This document shows positions 59,383 through 64,000 of a stretch of DNA of 64,000 nucleotides, one piece after another (position 1 is the stretch's first letter; every line of letters starts with the position of its first letter). The notes below the pieces were generated by a model, which was not told the origin of the DNA, searched no databases, and saw nothing but the letters and a program-made list of their open reading frames with translations. Origin of the DNA: Bacteroidales bacterium (GTDB lineage Bacteria; Bacteroidota; Bacteroidia; Bacteroidales; F082); assembly GCA_024710405.1 (NCBI GenBank), contig JANJUV010000007.1, forward strand, positions 310,001-374,000, written 5' to 3'. A program made the translations under genes and the position numbers.

Positions 59383-62300
59383 CTATAATTTAATTACCCT
59401 GCTTGTCTTGAGATAATCCTTATAGCGAAGATGCACAAAATAAATCCCCTTTTCAAGACCCGACATTTCTATTTCAGTCGTTCCGGCTTCTGATTCAGAG
59501 GCATAAACTACCAGACCGTTTAGGTCAGTAATATAAACTGTCGCTTTTTCACGAAGTTCCAATGAAATCGAAGATATTGCCGGATTTGGATAGATATTAG
59601 CATGACCGTGACTGTTCTCATCAACCGCAGAATTGGATGCAAATACTGCTGTAAAGTTCCTGTCGGTTCCTATAAAGAAGGTAAACGGATTTAGAGTTGA
59701 TCGCAATTCGCCATTTTCCATCCAGGCCACAAAAACAAAATTTTCTGCAGGTGTTGCCAGCAATGATACTGATTGCAGGAAGGTGTAATTGCCTTCACCT
59801 GTAATGGTGCCGCTTCCCGGGGGGTCAACAAGCACCGTAACAGCAAAGGTTTGTTTTACCGTAAAGACCGCGGTTACAACGACATCTGAATGTACTGTAA
59901 AGCTATATGGATTGGCTACACTCACTTCTGTTCCGTTTACAGTCCATTTGCTGAACTCGTAATTTGCTCCCGGGTTGGCAGAAAGCGTAACTGTCTGGCC
60001 ATATGTATAGTTACCTGCTCCACTGACCGTACCTGAGCCTGCAGGGCTGACATTCGTCTCCACGATACAGGTTTTGAGTGTGAAATCAGCTGTGATGGAA
60101 TGATTGGATGAAACATTGGTAAAAGCATATACATAGGATTCAAGACCAACGACCTCAGCAACTGTTGACCCATCAACCACCAAACTGCTGATTTGATAAC
60201 CTGTATTGGCATTAATCTGAAAATCCTGATTTGCGCCCTGGTTGACAGCCACATCGCCTTCGGGCTGAATGGTACCATTGGCCGAAGCAATGGCAGAAAT
60301 TGTATAGATCGTTCCTCCACCGGCACCTGTGACAGCTATTTTGTCGAGACAAACACCAAAACCGGCATTGGCAACTGCTTCGAAAGCAATATAATAATCA
60401 TCTGTCGGGTTAGGCAGAGGTATCACGATTTCAGACCAGCTGGTTACATTACTATTGTAAGTTTGAAGCAATGACCACTGTCCTCCTGCGCTGTTTTTAT
60501 AATACACTTTAAGTTCATCCTGAAAATTCCATATAATAAACGTGCGTCTCGCATTGGTGTACCAAAACCGTAATTCGGTGCTTGACAATCCCGATAGCTG
60601 TAATTGCGGTGTGACAAGCCGTGTAACAGCCTGATCAGCAAGCACATCGTCCAATTTGTGATAAATATTTAATGAACCGTCATGGGCTGAAGGCGGGTTT
60701 GCTTCTCCATTACCTGCGCCGACAGTCCAGTTTAATCCTCCGGAAACATTTTCCTGATTCCAACAGATAGGTCTGGTAATCAGGTCTTCGAAGTTTTCGT
60801 TGAATGGCAGATCAAAAGGCTCGCAAGCAGTGGTAACAGAAGCTGACCGACCAGATGAATACTGAAGACCATCATTATATGACCATGCTTTGTAATAATA
60901 GGCTGTCGCAGGTTCTAATCCGGAATGCTGAAATGCTGTCTGGATGCCCTTATAAAGAACTGTTCCGCCTCCCGGAATAAGATCGCCGGGCAAATAGGCT
61001 ACGCCTTCAGCAGGAGTTCCGAACACACCGTTTGAAGACCATGCTACCATCACCGGATTGTTGTCTGTATTGGGTGTCCAACTCAGATCAACCTGATATG
61101 GCGTTGCCGCAGATGCTCCGAAAGAAGCCGGGTTGCGCACGCCGGTCAGAAAACTCTCAGCCTCAATCAGTGCATTGAAGGCATTCAGCCTGCCTGTTCC
61201 CAGTTTACCCAGATAAGAAGGGTTTACTCCGTAATGATTGTCCACTGAATTCTGCAGGATTTCGGCAAGATCCTGAGGCGTTATTTCACCATATGCGGTT
61301 GAACCGACAAGGGCCGCAACACCTGACACATGTGGGCAGGCCATTGATGTACCCTGATAGAAGCCGTAAGAATTATTATTAAGGGTGCTAAGCACACCAC
61401 GTGCATTTACATTATTGGTTTCTCCCCCAGGGGCAGAAATATCGACCCAATCACCGTAATTCGAATACCATGATTTTATGTCCTGATTATTGGTTGCTGC
61501 CACAGCAAAAGTTCCTGAGTAAAATCCCGGATACCACGAGCCTTCTGTTCCATCATTTCCGGCTGCAAAAATAGTAATGCCCCCACCGACCAGTGCATCA
61601 CCCCCACCGTTCACATTGAAGTAATCAATGGCATCCAGCACCGATTGTTCATACACACCAACTGTTGTATAGCCCCAGCTGTTTTGCGATATTGCTGCTC
61701 CATTGTCTGCAGCCCAGACAGGTGCCAGATCAAAACCGCCACTGCCGGATGCGGTGAACACCTGAGCCGACATTAGCCGGATGCCATTACCCGAACCATC
61801 ACCCCCAGCAATACCTGAAACTCCAGTTGCATTGTTATTTACAGCAGCAACAGTGCCAGCCACATGCGTCCCATGGTTGCCGGGTACAATATTACTGTTT
61901 CCGGCAACAAAGTTAAATCCGATTCCATCCCACATGTTGGCCGCAATGTCAGGATGATTGAACTGTATGCCTTCATCGACAATGGCAACCAGCAATTCAG
62001 AATTCCCTTTCTCCATTTCCCACGCTTCGGGCAGATCTATATCGGCATCCGGTGTTCCATTCTGCTGGCCGGTGTTGTGATAGTGCCATTGCTCGTTGTA
62101 TCTCGGGTCATCGGGCGTCCAGAAAGCAGTGGGTTCGGCTGGGTTGAATTTTTCAGAAACAGGCCTATCCGAGGGAGGAGCATTTCCAATAAGTCTTTTT
62201 CTGTATTCGGGTTCAGCAAATTCAATTTCAGCCAATTCCATAAAAGCATTAACAGCCACTCTAATATCAACCGATTCATTTACATAAAGCTTGAACCATT

Positions 62301-62667
62301 GATGAAACCCCCACGCATGATGCCTTTCAGAATAGGAATTCTTGAGTGCAGTTGAGCCAAACTGGGCTTCAATACGCCTGACTCCAAATTCGCGACCAAG
62401 CGCATCGATTGACTCTATACCAAAATTCACTGAGTTTGCCAAAACTCCATCAAATGAATCTTCATTGATTAAACTGATTGCCTCTCGAGTGAGTTTAATC
62501 TTCAGCACCCCATGCTCATAAGCATCAACCGGAACTTTCGACAGATCAATTGCAGGACGCTCACCTCTGACAATTTTAAAATTTTGACCCTGAGCAACGA
62601 AACCATGCAACAAAAAGGTGCAGACAAACAATAAACTGATTGCCGACAATTTACAATAATTCTTCAT
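59383..62667 (-). CDS. S8 subtilisin-like serine peptidase with repeat domains and T9SS sorting domain
   Basis: A 1,094-residue secreted protease. The start at 62667 opens the signal (MKNYCKLSAISLLFVCTFLL). Catalytic triad: Asp in VAIVDEGIQFNHPDI, His in GNHGTHVAGTVAA, Ser in YQGTSMACPHVSGVAAL. A fibronectin-III-like segment (~510-620) and a MAM-like/jelly-roll region follow, then three divergent bacterial (InlB B-type) repeats (~820-1,010; SANGTIQPEGDVAVNQGANQ, AGSGTVSGAGNYTYGQTVTL, PGSGTITGEGNYTFLQSV), and a T9SS type A domain (IYPNPAISSISLELRE). It probably digests extracellular protein at the surface. Confidence 0.93.
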   Translation of the reverse strand: MKNYCKLSAISLLFVCTFLLHGFVAQGQNFKIVRGERPAIDLSKVPVDAYEHGVLKIKLTREAISLINEDSFDGVLANSVNFGIESIDALGREFGVRRIEAQFGSTALKNSYSERHHAWGFHQWFKLYVNESVDIRVAVNAFMELAEIEFAEPEYRKRLIGNAPPSDRPVSEKFNPAEPTAFWTPDDPRYNEQWHYHNTGQQNGTPDADIDLPEAWEMEKGNSELLVAIVDEGIQFNHPDIAANMWDGIGFNFVAGNSNIVPGNHGTHVAGTVAAVNNNATGVSGIAGGDGSGNGIRLMSAQVFTASGSGGFDLAPVWAADNGAAISQNSWGYTTVGVYEQSVLDAIDYFNVNGGGDALVGGGITIFAAGNDGTEGSWYPGFYSGTFAVAATNNQDIKSWYSNYGDWVDISAPGGETNNVNARGVLSTLNNNSYGFYQGTSMACPHVSGVAALVGSTAYGEITPQDLAEILQNSVDNHYGVNPSYLGKLGTGRLNAFNALIEAESFLTGVRNPASFGASAATPYQVDLSWTPNTDNNPVMVAWSSNGVFGTPAEGVAYLPGDLIPGGGTVLYKGIQTAFQHSGLEPATAYYYKAWSYNDGLQYSSGRSASVTTACEPFDLPFNENFEDLITRPICWNQENVSGGLNWTVGAGNGEANPPSAHDGSLNIYHKLDDVLADQAVTRLVTPQLQLSGLSSTELRFWYTNARRTFIIWNFQDELKVYYKNSAGGQWSLLQTYNSNVTSWSEIVIPLPNPTDDYYIAFEAVANAGFGVCLDKIAVTGAGGGTIYTISAIASANGTIQPEGDVAVNQGANQDFQINANTGYQISSLVVDGSTVAEVVGLESYVYAFTNVSSNHSITADFTLKTCIVETNVSPAGSGTVSGAGNYTYGQTVTLSANPGANYEFSKWTVNGTEVSVANPYSFTVHSDVVVTAVFTVKQTFAVTVLVDPPGSGTITGEGNYTFLQSVSLLATPAENFVFVAWMENGELRSTLNPFTFFIGTDRNFTAVFASNSAVDENSHGHANIYPNPAISSISLELREKATVYITDLNGLVVYASESEAGTTEIEMSGLEKGIYFVHLRYKDYLKTSRVIKL

Positions 62668-62805
62668 GATGTGAAAATTTGATCGTTTGAATAACTGAAG
62701 CAATAACAACTTTAACGGATTACATTGAAATGAAATGCTAAATTAATGCATTTTTGTACTTTTTGTTCGGTTGAATGCCAGAAAAGGTGATTATTAGCAT
62801 AATAA

Positions 62806-63249
62806 ATGAAAAATACAACCAAGTTTAATGAAGAGCAGGCCGTTATGAATTTACTACGTTCTCAATACTCTGGCTTTCCTCCCGGTCGCATTATTCCTTC
62901 AGAATCTCCCGATTTTGTCCTGCAAACAGGCAGGCATTACCGTATTGGCATAGAGATCACCAGACTCACCAAAGGACCGGTAAGTGCATTGCTGCCATCT
63001 GCACAGAGCAATCGTTTCACTTTGCAGGATATAAACTATGCCATGAGCAGAAAAGAAGAGAAGAGAACCCTTTATCAGAAAAAAAGACTGAACGAACTTT
63101 GGCTGGTGCTTGTTGCGGGATTGGATGCGTCAAGCAGTGCCAAACTACCTGCAAACTTGAACACTATTGACAAAATACCTTTAACAGGCTTCAATAAGGT
63201 TTTTCTGATCGAGATGATCAGCAGAAAAGTGAGATTAATTCAGGATTGA
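62806..63249 (+). CDS. Hypothetical protein with possible PD-(D/E)xK nuclease-like motif
   Basis: A 147-residue protein with no signal peptide. ESPDFVLQTGRHYRIGIEIT has the spacing of the nuclease motif PD-x(n)-IEIxK, where Asp and Glu would be metal ligands; the final Lys is Thr (EIT), a variant seen in some members of this superfamily. The remaining sequence is basic and helical (EEKRTLYQKKRLNELWLVLV), suited to DNA. No restriction-modification or toxin partner is adjacent. A role as a small nuclease or nuclease-like regulator is speculative. Confidence 0.55.
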   Translation: MKNTTKFNEEQAVMNLLRSQYSGFPPGRIIPSESPDFVLQTGRHYRIGIEITRLTKGPVSALLPSAQSNRFTLQDINYAMSRKEEKRTLYQKKRLNELWLVLVAGLDASSSAKLPANLNTIDKIPLTGFNKVFLIEMISRKVRLIQD

Positions 63250-63668
63250 ACCTAGCTAAACGCTCAGCGGAAAAGACTACTGTTAAAAACACCGTAGGAG
63301 AATTACGATTTTTACCTTAGCTTCCTAAGAAAAGACCAAGCATACATTTGTGTTTCTTTAGCCTGAAACATGAATCTTGCAAAACTCTTTAGTTTTCCAC
63401 CCGGCAAATCAAATTGCTTTTCTCTGTTGCGAAGCTTCATGTCCATGCGTAAAACAGATGTCATCAGGCCCGGTTCAGGGCCACAGGCATTCAACTTTCA
63501 GGCTTATCGTTTCACATCGGTCAATGCCATTAAAACTCACATGTTCAGTTACCTGTTTTTGTCTGGCTTTGGCTTAACGAATAATTTGATTTTAAAGCAA
63601 CAACAAAAGAATTTTTTGCGGAAGCCGAAAAGCACACAGAGTAGGCAATTTAACTAAATCAAACAACC
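63250..63668. other. 419-base intergenic region, no gene established
   Basis: A 95-codon plus-strand frame (63370-63657) and a 60-codon minus-strand frame (63312-63494) overlap each other here. Neither has a recognisable domain, signal or ribosome-site context, and one or both may be accidental. I see no tRNA, hairpin terminator or promoter consensus. The region carries the promoter of the following membrane protein gene, but I could not locate it. Confidence 0.35.
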
Positions 63669-64000
63669 ATGAAAAAAGCAATTACCATTGTTTTCATTGC
63701 CCTTATGGGTATTTCATTGAGTGCCACAGCACAGTTCGAAAAAGGACAGAAAGACCTGAATTTAGGTGTCGGTTTATTAAGCACTTTTGGTGCCGGAAAA
63801 GCCACATTGCCTCCGGTTTCGGCTTCACTTGATTTTGGCATCACCGACAATATAAGTTTGGGTGCTTATGTAGGTTACTCCATGTTTAAAGAGGAATTTG
63901 CCGGATTAAACTATACCTGGAAATACTCTTATCTGATTATCGGAGCACGTGGAGCATATCATTTCGACCTACTCGACAATATGGACACCTATGCCGGATT
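63669..64000 (+). CDS. Outer-membrane beta-barrel protein, truncated by the window end
   Basis: ATG at 63669 opens a frame that continues past the window end (110 codons visible). The signal peptide is MKKAITIVFIALMGISLSATA, followed by alternating-hydrophobicity strands (DLNLGVGLLSTFGAG, SASLDFGITDNISLGAYVGY, YLIIGARGAYHFDL), as in small porin-like or OmpW-type barrels. It is missing its 3' end, so length and family are unknown. Confidence 0.75.
   Translation, partial: MKKAITIVFIALMGISLSATAQFEKGQKDLNLGVGLLSTFGAGKATLPPVSASLDFGITDNISLGAYVGYSMFKEEFAGLNYTWKYSYLIIGARGAYHFDLLDNMDTYAG

Overview
The window looks like a chromosome segment of a Bacteroidota (most likely Bacteroidales-like) bacterium with moderate GC content. 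Four things support this. Six predicted secreted proteins end in a type IX secretion (T9SS) type A sorting domain with the PNP-type motif. The ribosomal cluster rpmG-DUF4295-ftsY-rimO has a gene order typical of this phylum. There are three large TonB-dependent receptors. Seventeen exact copies of the phylum's -7 promoter element TAnnTTTG lie just upstream of genes. No rRNA, tRNA, CRISPR array, prophage or intact insertion sequence was recognised. The genus is not determinable from what I can see.

Layout. 1-7.9 kb: a partial gene, a T9SS cargo gene with a cysteine-desulfurase-like aminotransferase, a RelA/SpoT homologue with a degenerate hydrolase site followed by a 55-residue membrane protein, a clpS-nfeD-floA operon, and a NUDIX/OsmC convergent pair. 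7.9-13.5 kb: a minus-strand operon under a cobalamin riboswitch, encoding two beta-propeller-like surface proteins (one T9SS-sorted, one a lipoprotein), a second T9SS-sorted protein and a BtuB-like receptor, presumably a vitamin B12 acquisition locus. 13.6-20.1 kb: a small lipoprotein, proline-pathway P5C dehydrogenase, a divergent KamA-family radical SAM protein, a serine hydrolase and a MORN-repeat protein. 20.5-27 kb: rimO, ftsY, DUF4295 and rpmG, then marC and the histidine-degradation genes ftcD and hutI.

27-36 kb: a C10 protease, a free-standing transposase-type zinc ribbon, two tandem thioredoxins, WbqC, a PgpH-like HD phosphodiesterase, an NlpC/P60 hydrolase, and an atypical thioredoxin/thioredoxin-reductase-like pair. 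36-45 kb: an FMN riboswitch with a downstream terminator in front of a TonB receptor (predicted flavin uptake), an Oar-like receptor, and a coupled ENPP-type/PhoD-type phosphoesterase pair. 45-55 kb: DCC-family and SDR enzymes, a lipoprotein, a flavodiiron protein, a topoisomerase IV/gyrase A-type subunit, a BatA-like membrane protein and glutamate dehydrogenase. 55-64 kb: membrane and secreted proteins, a glycosyltransferase/LpxH-like pair, a subtilase, an orphan with a possible PD-(D/E)xK motif, and a truncated outer-membrane protein.

Taken together, the genes fit an amino-acid-using bacterium with anaerobic or microaerobic traits: GdhA, HutI, FtcD and P5C dehydrogenase for glutamate, histidine and proline; a flavodiiron protein and several thiol systems for redox protection; and secreted proteases. 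It appears to import B12 and flavin through riboswitch-controlled outer-membrane receptors. The most novel-looking parts are the B12 operon with two differently anchored propellers and the thioredoxin/reductase pair with altered motifs on both partners.
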